Positions 7,350 through 15,385 of a stretch of DNA of 44,273 bases are shown here, piece by piece. The translations under genes were made by a program, and so were the position numbers. Every line of letters begins with the position of its first letter. Within the stretch, counting starts at the first letter, position 1. A model generated the notes under the pieces. That model ran no database searches and was not told the DNA's origin. It saw only the letters and a program-made list of their open reading frames with translations. The stretch is from Actinomycetota bacterium (GTDB lineage Bacteria > Actinomycetota > UBA4738 > HRBIN12): NCBI GenBank assembly GCA_005885035.1, contig VAXZ01000116.1, positions 1-44,273 of the forward strand. Direction: 5' to 3'.

Positions 7350-8600
7350 ATGATCGACGCGCTCGGACAGATCGACCTCGCGAACCCCGATCACTACGTC
7401 GAGGGGGTCCCGTTCGAGTGGTTCGACCGGCTCCGCCACGAACAACCCGTCGTGTGGCATCCGGAGCACCCGCCGAACCGCGGTTTCTGGGCGGTCACGA
7501 GGCACGATGACCTCACGGCCGTCCATATGGACTGGGAGACCTTCTCGTCCGAGATCGGCGCGGTCGGCCTCGAGGAGCTCGACGAGGAGCAGCTGCAGAT
7601 CCGCAACTCGATGCTCGAGACGGATCCGCCGCGCCATACGCAGATGCGGAAGATCTGCTCGAAGCGCTTCAGTGCGCGCGGCGTCGGCGTCTACGAGGAC
7701 TGGATCCGCGGCGTCGCACGGGGCGTGCTCGACCGCGCCCTCGCCTCGGATGAGCCGTTCGACTTCGTCAGCGAGATCAGCCGCGAGCTCCCCATCCGGT
7801 TCCTCTGTTCGATCTTCACCGTGCCCCAGGAGGACGCGCCCGACCTGATCGAATGGGGCGATCAGATGATCGCGAACCAGGACCCCGATCTCTCTGCCGC
7901 CGTGGTCGGCCGCGAGGACACCGAGGAGTACCGCCTGCTGCCGTTCCGCTCGCCGACGGCGCGCAAGGTGTTCGCGTACGCCGACCGCCAGCGCGACCTG
8001 CGGCTCGCGGAGCCAGCGGACGACGTGATCGCCGCCCTCGTTGCCGCGCAGAACGAAGGTGTCCTCAACGAGCGCGAGTACCACAACTATTTCGCGCTCC
8101 TGCTGATCGCCGGCAACGAGACGACCCGTCACACGATCAGCTCGGGCATGCTCACTCTCGCGGAGCACCCGGATCAGCTGCAGCTCCTCCAGGACGAGCC
8201 CGACCGGATCCCACGGGCGGTGGAGGAGATCCTCCGTTGGGCGACGCCGGTGATGCATTTCCGGAGGACGGCGACCCGGGATGTGGAGTTGCGAGGTCAG
8301 CAGATCAAGGCCGGCGACAAGGTCGTGACCTGGTACATCAGCGCCAACCGCGACGAGGACGTCTTCCCGGACCCCTACCGGTTCGACGTGACCAGGACCC
8401 CGAACGACCACGTCACGTTCGGACCGGGCGGGCCGCACTTCTGTCTGGGGGCGCACCTCGCACGCCTGGAAACGAAGATCCTCTTCCAAGAGCTGCTGCC
8501 ACGACTGCGGTCGATCGAGATCCTGGGCCCGGTCGAGCGGATCCGATCCGATTTCGTGAACGGCATCAAGCGGATGCCCGTGGTGATTCGGTCGGCGTGA
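7350..8600 (+). CDS. Cytochrome P450 (CYP125/CYP124-like group)
   Basis: This is a 416-residue soluble bacterial P450. The heme-binding loop is FGPGGPHFCLG with the Cys near residue 365, the I-helix oxygen motif is AGNETTRH, and the ExxR motif is EEILRW. The segment MLETDPPRHTQMRKI, followed by the distal part, resembles actinobacterial P450s that oxidise steroid side chains, methyl-branched lipids or terpenes (CYP125, CYP124, CYP142 types). That resemblance comes from memory of the family and does not fix the substrate. It is directly downstream of the SRPBCC gene (3 nt gap). Redox partners are not adjacent, but a ferredoxin reductase-like gene and a Rieske protein lie at 40.9-42.4 kb. Confidence 0.93.
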   Translation: MIDALGQIDLANPDHYVEGVPFEWFDRLRHEQPVVWHPEHPPNRGFWAVTRHDDLTAVHMDWETFSSEIGAVGLEELDEEQLQIRNSMLETDPPRHTQMRKICSKRFSARGVGVYEDWIRGVARGVLDRALASDEPFDFVSEISRELPIRFLCSIFTVPQEDAPDLIEWGDQMIANQDPDLSAAVVGREDTEEYRLLPFRSPTARKVFAYADRQRDLRLAEPADDVIAALVAAQNEGVLNEREYHNYFALLLIAGNETTRHTISSGMLTLAEHPDQLQLLQDEPDRIPRAVEEILRWATPVMHFRRTATRDVELRGQQIKAGDKVVTWYISANRDEDVFPDPYRFDVTRTPNDHVTFGPGGPHFCLGAHLARLETKILFQELLPRLRSIEILGPVERIRSDFVNGIKRMPVVIRSA

Positions 8601-8616
8601 TCAGCGCGGAGGGACA

Positions 8617-9606
8617 TCACACCCCTCGTTGGACGCATCCCGATCGGGCGTTGCTCCACTCCTCCTGCAGCCAGTAGACGTGTGAGGAGATCACCTGGTT
8701 GTAGGTGCCGGTCGCGGTCCTGCCGAGGGGGGTTCCGAACCGCCAAGCGCACTTGTCCGACCCCTCGTTCCCGTAGGCGTCGTACCACGCGTTGCCGTTC
8801 GGGTCGTTGATCATCTCCCGATGTTCGTGACTGGTCACGTTCAACGCATCGTCGGCATCGGAGTTGTTCGGTCGCTGTCCGGTGCCGCAGGCCTCGGGCC
8901 GGGTATCGGCGTAGGGCATGTTGGCGTACCGGACTTCGGTTGCACCCATGCCGGACCAGGAGTGATAGGCGCAGAATGAGGAGAACGCGCATCCGGTCCC
9001 CCCGGCGTCCTCGCACGTGCCCACGCCCTTGGGAAGGAACAGGAAGAACGCGTGGGTTGGTCCGCCGGCCCAGGACTTCGCCGTCATCACCCGCCGGATC
9101 TCCGCGAGCACCTGCGCATCTGTGATGCACACCGGGAGTCCGCCGTACGGCGGGCAGCCGTTCCGAGGGAACGGGTCGGTCGCGGTCGTGGAGCCGCCGA
9201 AGGTTTGCGCATAGGCGATGGGGCCACCGCTGTCGTAGTACTGGGTCAGCGTGGAGTAGACGTTCTGGGAGCCGCCGGAGTCACGAGCCGCCGCCGTGAA
9301 GTAGGAGTTGATCGTGCTTCGGTAGCCCGAGACGATCGACCGGCCCGAGGGGACCCAGTAGATCGCGTACGACTTGCTCTGATGCATGACGGGACCGCCG
9401 TGGTACAGGAGGTTGCCGCCGGTGACGCCGTCGGGACGTGTGGCTGTCCGTGTCGGGTACCCACCGAGGATCGGATGCCACGGCGGAGCGGAGCCACCCA
9501 CGGCAGGGACCGCCGAGGCAGCGGACCCGGTGGCGGCGAGCAAACCGCTGCTGAACAGCAGCAGCAACCCCGTCCGGATCGGATGGCGCTTGGGCGATGC
9601 ATCCAT
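8617..9606 (-). CDS. Secreted EXORDIUM/phosphate-induced-protein-like protein
   Basis: The 329-residue exported protein has a signal peptide (basic KRHPIR, then a hydrophobic run ending GSAASA near residue 33). The mature part contains YHGGPVMHQSKSYAIYWVP and, near the C-terminus, SHEHREMINDPNGNAWYD followed by GNEGSDKCAW. The pattern HExxE...DP..NAWYD...E..D.C matches what is conserved in plant EXORDIUM/PHI-1 proteins (PF04674) and their bacterial relatives. The HExxE and later acidic residues could bind a metal, but no activity is established. Several Cys residues suggest disulfides. The ATG at 9606 is supported by GGAGGAA 5 nt upstream and by the position of the signal peptide. It is the only obvious secreted protein in its neighbourhood, next to a MarR gene on the same strand. 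Confidence 0.75.
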   Translation of the reverse strand: MDASPKRHPIRTGLLLLFSSGLLAATGSAASAVPAVGGSAPPWHPILGGYPTRTATRPDGVTGGNLLYHGGPVMHQSKSYAIYWVPSGRSIVSGYRSTINSYFTAAARDSGGSQNVYSTLTQYYDSGGPIAYAQTFGGSTTATDPFPRNGCPPYGGLPVCITDAQVLAEIRRVMTAKSWAGGPTHAFFLFLPKGVGTCEDAGGTGCAFSSFCAYHSWSGMGATEVRYANMPYADTRPEACGTGQRPNNSDADDALNVTSHEHREMINDPNGNAWYDAYGNEGSDKCAWRFGTPLGRTATGTYNQVISSHVYWLQEEWSNARSGCVQRGV

Positions 9607-9611
9607 GCGGG

Positions 9612-9630
9612 TTCCTCCTCGGGGGAGGAA
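9612..9630 (-). promoter_or_regulatory. Shine-Dalgarno-sequestering hairpin of the EXORDIUM-like gene
   Basis: In the minus-strand mRNA, TTCCTCC-CCCGA-GGAGGAA forms a perfect 7-bp stem with a 5-nt loop. The 3' arm GGAGGAA is the ribosome-binding site, ending 5 nt before the ATG at 9606. When folded, the hairpin hides the site completely. Confidence 0.6.
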
Positions 9631-9664
9631 GCGTCCGGGTGGTCGGGTATCGGCCCGGACCGAG

Positions 9665-9679
9665 GAGCCTATGAGGCTC
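9665..9679 (-). promoter_or_regulatory. Inverted repeat overlapping a -10 box
   Basis: GAGCCT-ATG-AGGCTC is a perfect 6-bp inverted repeat. It contains TAGGCT on the minus strand (9671-9666), a TANNNT -10 box that would start a leader of about 53 nt for the EXORDIUM-like gene. The repeat could be an operator, or the symmetry could be chance. Confidence 0.4.
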
Positions 9680-9738
9680 GTTCGGGGCCTTCCGTGATGG
9701 ACGTCACGTCTGCGGGTATGGATCGACCGCAACCCTCA

Positions 9739-10233
9739 TCACGCCGGTACGACGGATCGCGCCACCGTCCGCAGGAAACTCGCGAGTTGGTCCTGCTCCG
9801 CGGGCGAGAGCGACCCGGCGATCGCCGCTTCCTCGGCGTTGAATCGCGGGAAGAGATGCTGGATCTTCGTTCGCCCCTCGCGCGTCAGCGACACGAGGAT
9901 CCCCCTCCCGTCGGCGGGATCCTTCCGGCGGGTGGCCCACCCGCGCCCCTCGAGGGTCCGCAGGACGCCGGTGGCGGTCGGTCGGCTGATGCCCACGGCA
10001 TCCGCGAACGCGTTGGCACCGAGCTCGCCCCAGACCCAGAGCACCCACAACCCAACGAACGATGTCCAGGACAGCCTGTCGGGCGCGAGCACCTTCGCCT
10101 CCATGTGCCGGCGGATCGCCGCGGAGCTCCGGAACAGATTGGAGATGGCCCACATGGCTCGGAAGTCGAGCGAGAGGTGCCCCAGCTCCTCCAGCACCTT
10201 CCGCTCGTCGGGCAGGAGGCCTTCGGCGCTCAT
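9739..10233 (-). CDS. MarR-family transcriptional regulator
   Basis: The 164-residue protein has the winged-helix layout of MarR regulators. Flanking helices begin with HLSLDFRAMWAISNLFR. The recognition region GANAFADAVGISRPTATGVLRTLE sits around residues 72-95 and the wing RKDPADGRGILVSLTREG around 103-120. MarR proteins usually sit in or next to the operon they repress and are released by small phenolic ligands. The ATG overlaps the stop of the PLP decarboxylase gene (ATGA, 10230-10233), so it is the last gene of the P450-MetE-decarboxylase operon and probably controls it. The target operator was not identified. Confidence 0.88.
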   Translation of the reverse strand: MSAEGLLPDERKVLEELGHLSLDFRAMWAISNLFRSSAAIRRHMEAKVLAPDRLSWTSFVGLWVLWVWGELGANAFADAVGISRPTATGVLRTLEGRGWATRRKDPADGRGILVSLTREGRTKIQHLFPRFNAEEAAIAGSLSPAEQDQLASFLRTVARSVVPA

Positions 10234-11666
10234 ATCCCGTCGCGCGCGAGGCGCTCACCCAGTGCTCGCGCCACATCCATCAACGCGAGCACGTCGTCCT
10301 CGGTCGTCCGGAAGTTGACGAAGCACGGCCGCAGCCACACGTCGCCATCGATCAGCGCCGAAGCCAGATACACGCGGCCGTCGGACTGGATCGCATCGGC
10401 CAGCGCCTGGTTATGGGGGTTCGGTACCACGCCACCAGGCATGTGGCGGATGGGCGTGATCGATAGCTGCGGCGGCGCCTCCATGACCTCGAAGTCCTCG
10501 GTCACCTGCGCATGCCGGTACAAGAGCTCTGCCTCGTCGAGGTTCTTCGTGATCGCATCGCGGAACTGCCTGGCGCCGTGGGCGCGGAACGCGAGCCACG
10601 CCTTCAGCGCCCGGAACGGCCGCGAGTACTCGAGCGTGATGTCGGCCGCGTGCAGTTCGTGTTGCTGGTGCGGCAGGTACCCCTCCTCGTGCGCGAAGGC
10701 ACCGGCGAACACCCCGGCGTGACGGCTCATGACGACGCCGCACGCCTTCGGGACGTAGAGCCACTTGTGCGCGTCTATCGAGCAGGAATCCGCGCGCTCG
10801 AGTCCATCGAACAGCTCCGGTCGGACCGCGGCCGCCGGAAGCCCGTAGGCGCCGTCCACGTGGAGCCAGACGTCCCGAGGTCCGCAGACGTCGGCGAGCT
10901 CCCCGATGGGATCGACGGCCCCCGTGAGGGTCGTCCCGGCTGTGGCGATCACCGCCACCGGCGTGACGCCTGCGGCGAGGTCGGCGTCGATCGTCTCCGC
11001 CAGCAGGTCCGGCCGCATCCGACGGAGCCCGTCGAGTGGGATCGCGCGGAGGTTGTCCGATCCGATCCCGAGCAGCTCGACCGCGCGGGTGACCGAGTAG
11101 TGGACCTCTTCAGAGCAGTACACCGCCGGGTGGCTGGCGGCGAGACCTCGGTGGCGCGAGCCGGGCAGCGCTCGTTCTCGCGCTACCGCGATCGCCGTCA
11201 GGTTGCTGATCGTGCCGCCGCTGGTGAACGCGCCACCGGCCGAGGGATAGCCGACGAAACCGGCCACCCACCGAACGGCCTGGTGCTCCACCACGGTGGC
11301 GGCGCGGGCGTCGACGGCCAGGTTGATGTCGTACGTCTGCGCCAGCAGGTCCCCGATCGTTCCGATCTCGAGCCCCGAGGATCCGATGAAGGCGAAGTAC
11401 CGTGGCCGGGGCTGGGCGATCGACTCGTCCAGGATCCTGGCGGCATCGTCGAGCGCCTCATGGACGGGCACCGGCTCTTCGGGGAGGGCGCCGCGGATCA
11501 GCTCGCGGACCCGGTCGTCGAGCGCCGGCTCCTCGGGACGGAACCGATCGAACGACCGCCACGCCTCCGCGACCAGCTTCGCCGCGTGCTCCAGCGCCTC
11601 CTCGCGCGTGGCGTCGAGGCGCAAGGGTCGCTCTGGCTCGCTCCTCGCCCCCGCTCCTCGGTCCAT
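10230..11666 (-). CDS. Group II PLP-dependent decarboxylase (aromatic amino acid/glutamate type)
   Basis: This 478-residue enzyme of the DOPA/tyrosine/glutamate decarboxylase family removes CO2 from an amino acid to give an amine. The PLP lysine is in SIDAHKWLYVPK near residue 301, the PLP-pairing aspartate is in WLHVDGAYG, and the phosphate site is in GGAFTSGGTISNLTA. The segment PRYFAFIGSSG resembles aromatic-L-amino-acid decarboxylases. The exact substrate is unknown. The ATG at 11666 follows GGGGGA and lies 4 nt after the stop of the MetE-like gene. The upstream in-frame extension lies inside that gene and is rejected. It is coupled at its end to the MarR gene. A product amine would fit the nearby glutamine-synthetase-like ligase. 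Confidence 0.92.
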   Translation of the reverse strand: MDRGAGARSEPERPLRLDATREEALEHAAKLVAEAWRSFDRFRPEEPALDDRVRELIRGALPEEPVPVHEALDDAARILDESIAQPRPRYFAFIGSSGLEIGTIGDLLAQTYDINLAVDARAATVVEHQAVRWVAGFVGYPSAGGAFTSGGTISNLTAIAVARERALPGSRHRGLAASHPAVYCSEEVHYSVTRAVELLGIGSDNLRAIPLDGLRRMRPDLLAETIDADLAAGVTPVAVIATAGTTLTGAVDPIGELADVCGPRDVWLHVDGAYGLPAAAVRPELFDGLERADSCSIDAHKWLYVPKACGVVMSRHAGVFAGAFAHEEGYLPHQQHELHAADITLEYSRPFRALKAWLAFRAHGARQFRDAITKNLDEAELLYRHAQVTEDFEVMEAPPQLSITPIRHMPGGVVPNPHNQALADAIQSDGRVYLASALIDGDVWLRPCFVNFRTTEDDVLALMDVARALGERLARDGI

Positions 11667-11670
11667 CGAT

Positions 11671-12816
11671 TCACGTCCCCCACAGGCGATCGGCGACGCG
11701 GCCCACCAGCTCCAGCTTCCGCCACTGGACGTCCTCGTCGATCCGGTTGCCGAGGACGACGGATGCGAACCCGCACTGCGGCGAGATCGCCAGCCGATCG
11801 AGACCCCCGACGATCTTCGCCGCCTCGTCCATCTGGGCGAGGAGCGCATCCTCGGTCTCCATCGCCGGCGACTTCGTCGAGACGATGCCCATCACCATCA
11901 GCGCACCGGACCTCAGGGACCGGATCGGTTCGAAGCCTCCCTCGCGGCGACGGTCATCCCATTCGACCAGGAAGGCGTCGTACGGCAGCTCTCCGAAGAC
12001 CCGATCGGCGAGCGGTTCCAGCGAGCCCTCGCACATCCAGGAGGAACGGAAGTTCCCTCGACAGATGTGGAGTGCGACGGTGACGTCGTCCGGGATGTCG
12101 CGCAGCACCTCGGTGTCGGCCGCGATCGCCGCTTCCACGAGCGCCTCGATCCGGCGCCCCCGAGTCTCGAAGCGAGCGACCCACGCGGGGTCGACGAGGT
12201 ATGGGTACAGCGGGAAATCGAACTGGATCGACGTCGCTCCGGCGCGGATCGCGTCGGCCACCAACCCTCGTTCGATCTCGACGGCGTCGGTCACGAACTC
12301 CTCCAGGGAGGTGTACCCGCGCCCATCCGGACCGACCACCGTCGTGAGTGGATGCGTGAAGATCGACGCCGCCGGGAACGTCACCTTGAACGGGAACCCG
12401 CCCGAAGCCTCCCTCATGAACGCCGCTTCGCGAGCGCCGGGAGAGTCCGCGGGTCGGAGCCGATCGACGATCTCGTGGATGCGGAGCTGGACGTCCTCGC
12501 CGTCGGCGTTCCGGAACGACACGGTCTTGTCGGTCCGTACCCCTGAGACCGCGTCGTAGAAGGAGTTCATGAACATCCACCTTCGGAACTCGCCGTCGGT
12601 GACCACATCGAGCCCGCACGCGATCTGCCGGCGAACGGCTTCCCTGATCGCCTCGTCCTCGATCGTCCTGAGCTCGCTCGCGTCTCTCGCGCGCTCCTCC
12701 GCGAGCACCGCCGAATGACCCTCGTCGTAGTACCGCGCGACCGCCGCTCGCAGCGCAGCCGGCCTGAGCAGGCTCCCCACCGTCTCGGCGCGGGCGGGGC
12801 TGCGGGCGGGTCTCAC
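11671..12816 (-). CDS. MetE C-terminal-like (cobalamin-independent methionine synthase type) zinc methyltransferase
   Basis: The 381-residue protein corresponds to the catalytic C-terminal barrel of MetE, without its N-terminal half. The zinc set known from MetE (His, Cys, Glu, Cys) can be placed at LHICRGN, FLVEWDD and ISPQCGFAS. ETVGSLLRP near the N-terminus is a usual opening of the Meth_synt_2 family. Relatives transfer methyl groups between thiols and corrinoids or folates, or, as in epoxyalkane:CoM transferase, open epoxides with a thiol. The start is GTG 12816, overlapping the P450 stop (GTGA). Its place between a P450 and a decarboxylase argues for a catabolic or demethylation role rather than methionine synthesis; that is inference. 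Confidence 0.87.
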   Translation of the reverse strand: MRPARSPARAETVGSLLRPAALRAAVARYYDEGHSAVLAEERARDASELRTIEDEAIREAVRRQIACGLDVVTDGEFRRWMFMNSFYDAVSGVRTDKTVSFRNADGEDVQLRIHEIVDRLRPADSPGAREAAFMREASGGFPFKVTFPAASIFTHPLTTVVGPDGRGYTSLEEFVTDAVEIERGLVADAIRAGATSIQFDFPLYPYLVDPAWVARFETRGRRIEALVEAAIAADTEVLRDIPDDVTVALHICRGNFRSSWMCEGSLEPLADRVFGELPYDAFLVEWDDRRREGGFEPIRSLRSGALMVMGIVSTKSPAMETEDALLAQMDEAAKIVGGLDRLAISPQCGFASVVLGNRIDEDVQWRKLELVGRVADRLWGT

Positions 12817-13988
12817 ACGTCCCACCGCACCCACGTCGACGTGGGAGCCCGGAACTCCCACCCCCGGAGCTCGACCGGTCGCGCGGGGTCGAGCCGCAGG
12901 TTGGGAAGCCGGTCAAGGAGGATCTCGAGCGATACGCGTGCCAGGTGACGACCGAACCATGCCCCGAGGCAGAAGTGCGTCCCGATCGCGAACGCGAGGT
13001 GCGCCCCGTCGTTCCGATGCACGTCGAACCGATCGGGATCGGTGAACCGGCGCGGATCCCGGTTCGCCGAGGAGAGCACCGCGCCGATCAGCGCACCCTC
13101 GGGGAGCTCCACCCCGTCGAGGACGACGGACCGGGTGGTCTGCCGCGTCGAGGTCCCGACGGGACCGCACCAGCGGAGCGTCTCCTCCACGGCCCTCTTC
13201 ACGAGCGAGCGATCCCTCGACACCTCCTCGAGTTGCTCGGGATGCGCCCCAAGGGCCCAGACCGCGAGGGCGATCAGGTCGCGGGGCTCCTGGAGACCGC
13301 CGGAGAGCATCAGCTTCGTGTTCGCGACGATCTCCGTTCGGCTCATACGGTCCCCGTCCGCATCGTGCTGGAGCATCCATGACAGGACGGAGCCGTCGGG
13401 ATGGCCTTCCAGACGATCAAGGACGCGCTCGATCGCGGCGCCGAGCTCGGCGCTCGCGCGATCGGCGGTGGCTTGCTTGGCCGGATCGCCCTCGAAGTTC
13501 GCGAGACCAAGCATCATCGCCTGGTTCCATGCGAGGAGGTCCTCCCACGCGACCTCCTCCAGCCCGAGCATGAACCGGAGCGACCGGACCGACATGGGGT
13601 CGCAGAATGCGGTGAACAGGTCCGCTTCCCCATCGTGCGCGATGCCATCGATGAGCTCGTGCGCCAGCCTCGGGATCATGCCATGCATCCGTTCCTCGAC
13701 GTCGCGCGGCCGGAACGGCGCCTCCGTGATGCGCCGGACACGCTGCTGGTCGGGTCCCTCCGACCCGAGCATGTTCGTTCCCATCGTGCGGTTGAGGGTG
13801 GACGGAGTGGTGGCACCCGTGAACACGTCCGGCGCCAGATCCACCCCACGGACATCGTCGTAACGGGTTACCAGCCACAGCTGCGCGGCGGGAACCCAGC
13901 TGACCGGTTCGTCGTCTCGGAGCCGTCCGTAGAGCGGATAGGGGTCGGTTTCCAGCTGCTCCAGCGTCACGGTCTCGCCGAGGCCCAC
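12813..13988 (-). CDS. Cytochrome P450, GcoA (CYP255)-like, atypical I-helix
   Basis: This is a 391-residue P450. The heme loop is HLAFAIGTHFCLGAWFG with the Cys near residue 340, and ExxR is EETLRW. The I-helix reads LSGGLQEPRDLIA, so the usual acid-alcohol pair (D/E-T) is absent and replaced by QEP. As I recall, the guaiacol O-demethylase GcoA has a similar QEPG and a similar C-terminal end (GWGFRGPTS versus GWEFRAPTS here), so an aryl-ether demethylase-like role is possible. The start is GTG 13988, with GGGAGGA 4 nt upstream. A longer ATG start at 14048 has no ribosome site. It is the first gene of the operon to MetE-like, decarboxylase and MarR, and is divergent from the GS-like gene. Confidence 0.92.
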   Translation of the reverse strand: MGLGETVTLEQLETDPYPLYGRLRDDEPVSWVPAAQLWLVTRYDDVRGVDLAPDVFTGATTPSTLNRTMGTNMLGSEGPDQQRVRRITEAPFRPRDVEERMHGMIPRLAHELIDGIAHDGEADLFTAFCDPMSVRSLRFMLGLEEVAWEDLLAWNQAMMLGLANFEGDPAKQATADRASAELGAAIERVLDRLEGHPDGSVLSWMLQHDADGDRMSRTEIVANTKLMLSGGLQEPRDLIALAVWALGAHPEQLEEVSRDRSLVKRAVEETLRWCGPVGTSTRQTTRSVVLDGVELPEGALIGAVLSSANRDPRRFTDPDRFDVHRNDGAHLAFAIGTHFCLGAWFGRHLARVSLEILLDRLPNLRLDPARPVELRGWEFRAPTSTWVRWDV

Positions 13989-14077
13989 GGATCCTCCCAA
14001 CGGTCGCGAGGCTGGGGTATTTTGGGGCCGAATCATCGGCGCGCGCAAGCCGCGCGACGCGGCCGAAGGAGCGATCG

Positions 14078-15385
14078 ATGGACACGGACGGGAAGCGCCT
14101 GCGACTCCTCTACCCAGATATCCACGGTCTCGAGCGAGGGAAATACCTCTTCGGCGATTGGGCGTCGACGGGGATGGCGGCGTTCTGCATCGGCGTCTAT
14201 CCGCTCACGCACGACAAGGAGATCCTCGCGATCCCGCGGACCCAGTTCGACGTCGGTCTGCACGACGTCGAAGCGCTGCTCGATCGCGAGTCGCTCCGGG
14301 AGGGGTGGGAGCCGAACACCCTGGTGGGGATCGCGGACGTCGAGCTACACCACGAGCCGGCACCCTGGGACACCCGCAACGCCCTCCGCGAGGCGTGCCG
14401 AGCGTGGAAGGACATGGGTCTCGAGCCCCAGGTGGCGTTCGAGCTCGAGTTCTACCTGCTGGAGCCCGGCGAGGACGGCGCCTGGCAGCCGGTGTCGATC
14501 CCCGGGCACCGCGTCTACGGGACGGGGATGGCGGTGGACCCGTCGGGGACGATCGACGACGTCGTCAACGCTGCGCTCGCGTGCGGCTTCCCGGTCGAGA
14601 GCTGGTGCAGCGAATACGACAACGCCGCCTACGAGGTCAACATCCGCTACGACGATGCGATCCCGGCGGCGGACGAGGCCTTCCTGTTCAAGCTGCTCGT
14701 CCGGGAGATCTGCGAGCGGCGTGGGAAGCTCGCGACGTTCCTCGGCAGACCGCTCGGCGACCGCGGCGGCAGCGGACTCCACATCAACTTCTCGTTCCGC
14801 CGAAGCGACGGGTCGAACGCGTTCCACGATCCGAACGATCCCGAGGGGCTCTCCGATCTGACCCGCAGATGCATCGCGGGCCTCCTGCTCCACCACGAAG
14901 GCATGGCCGCGATCCTCGCTCCGCATGTGAACGCGTACAAGCGTCTGCAGCCCGACATGCTGAACGGCTACTGGGCGAACTGGGGCCACGACGACCGATC
15001 CGTCACGGTGCGCGTCCCTCCGGCACGAGGCGCGGGCACCCGGCTCGAGCAGAGGACGTCGGATGCGGCCGCGAACCCGTACCTCGCGGCAGCCGCCGTC
15101 CTGCACGCGGCCCGGCTGGGCGTCCAGAACGAGTTGGAGCTCCCGTCCCCCCAGGAACCCGGGGCCGCCCCCAACACCGACGTGCGGATCCCGCCCAACC
15201 TGGACGCGGCGCTCGACGCGCTCGCGAAGGACGACGACCTGGTGGAGGCGTTGGGCCGCGAGCTCGTCGAAGCGTTCACGATCCTCAAGCGCGCCGAGTG
15301 GGAGCGCTATCTGGCCTCGGGCGCCGACCCCGCGACCACGGACGTGACGCCCTGGGAGCTCAGCTACTACCTGCCGTTCCACTGA
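14078..15385 (+). CDS. Glutamine synthetase-like gamma-glutamyl ligase
   Basis: The 435-residue protein keeps the GS catalytic core: FELEFYLLE (metal ligands), NAAYEVNI, GSGLHINFSF (His near the glutamate site), NAYKRLQP and TRLEQRTSDAAANPYLA. The opening LLYPDIHGLERGKYL is like GlnA-type amide ligases rather than housekeeping GS. Relatives such as PuuA, IpuC, GlnA3 and GlnA4 couple glutamate to polyamines, alkylamines or ethanolamine using ATP. The ATG has GAAGGAG 6 nt upstream. It is divergent from the P450-MetE-decarboxylase operon and its 3' end overlaps the AhpD-like gene by 26 nt. Gamma-glutamylation of the decarboxylase product is a reasonable guess. Confidence 0.88.
   Translation: MDTDGKRLRLLYPDIHGLERGKYLFGDWASTGMAAFCIGVYPLTHDKEILAIPRTQFDVGLHDVEALLDRESLREGWEPNTLVGIADVELHHEPAPWDTRNALREACRAWKDMGLEPQVAFELEFYLLEPGEDGAWQPVSIPGHRVYGTGMAVDPSGTIDDVVNAALACGFPVESWCSEYDNAAYEVNIRYDDAIPAADEAFLFKLLVREICERRGKLATFLGRPLGDRGGSGLHINFSFRRSDGSNAFHDPNDPEGLSDLTRRCIAGLLLHHEGMAAILAPHVNAYKRLQPDMLNGYWANWGHDDRSVTVRVPPARGAGTRLEQRTSDAAANPYLAAAAVLHAARLGVQNELELPSPQEPGAAPNTDVRIPPNLDAALDALAKDDDLVEALGRELVEAFTILKRAEWERYLASGADPATTDVTPWELSYYLPFH

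Noticed and set aside
9052-10722. A 556-codon plus-strand frame across the EXORDIUM-like, MarR and decarboxylase genes
   Set aside because: It crosses three well-supported genes on the other strand and shows no recognisable domain.
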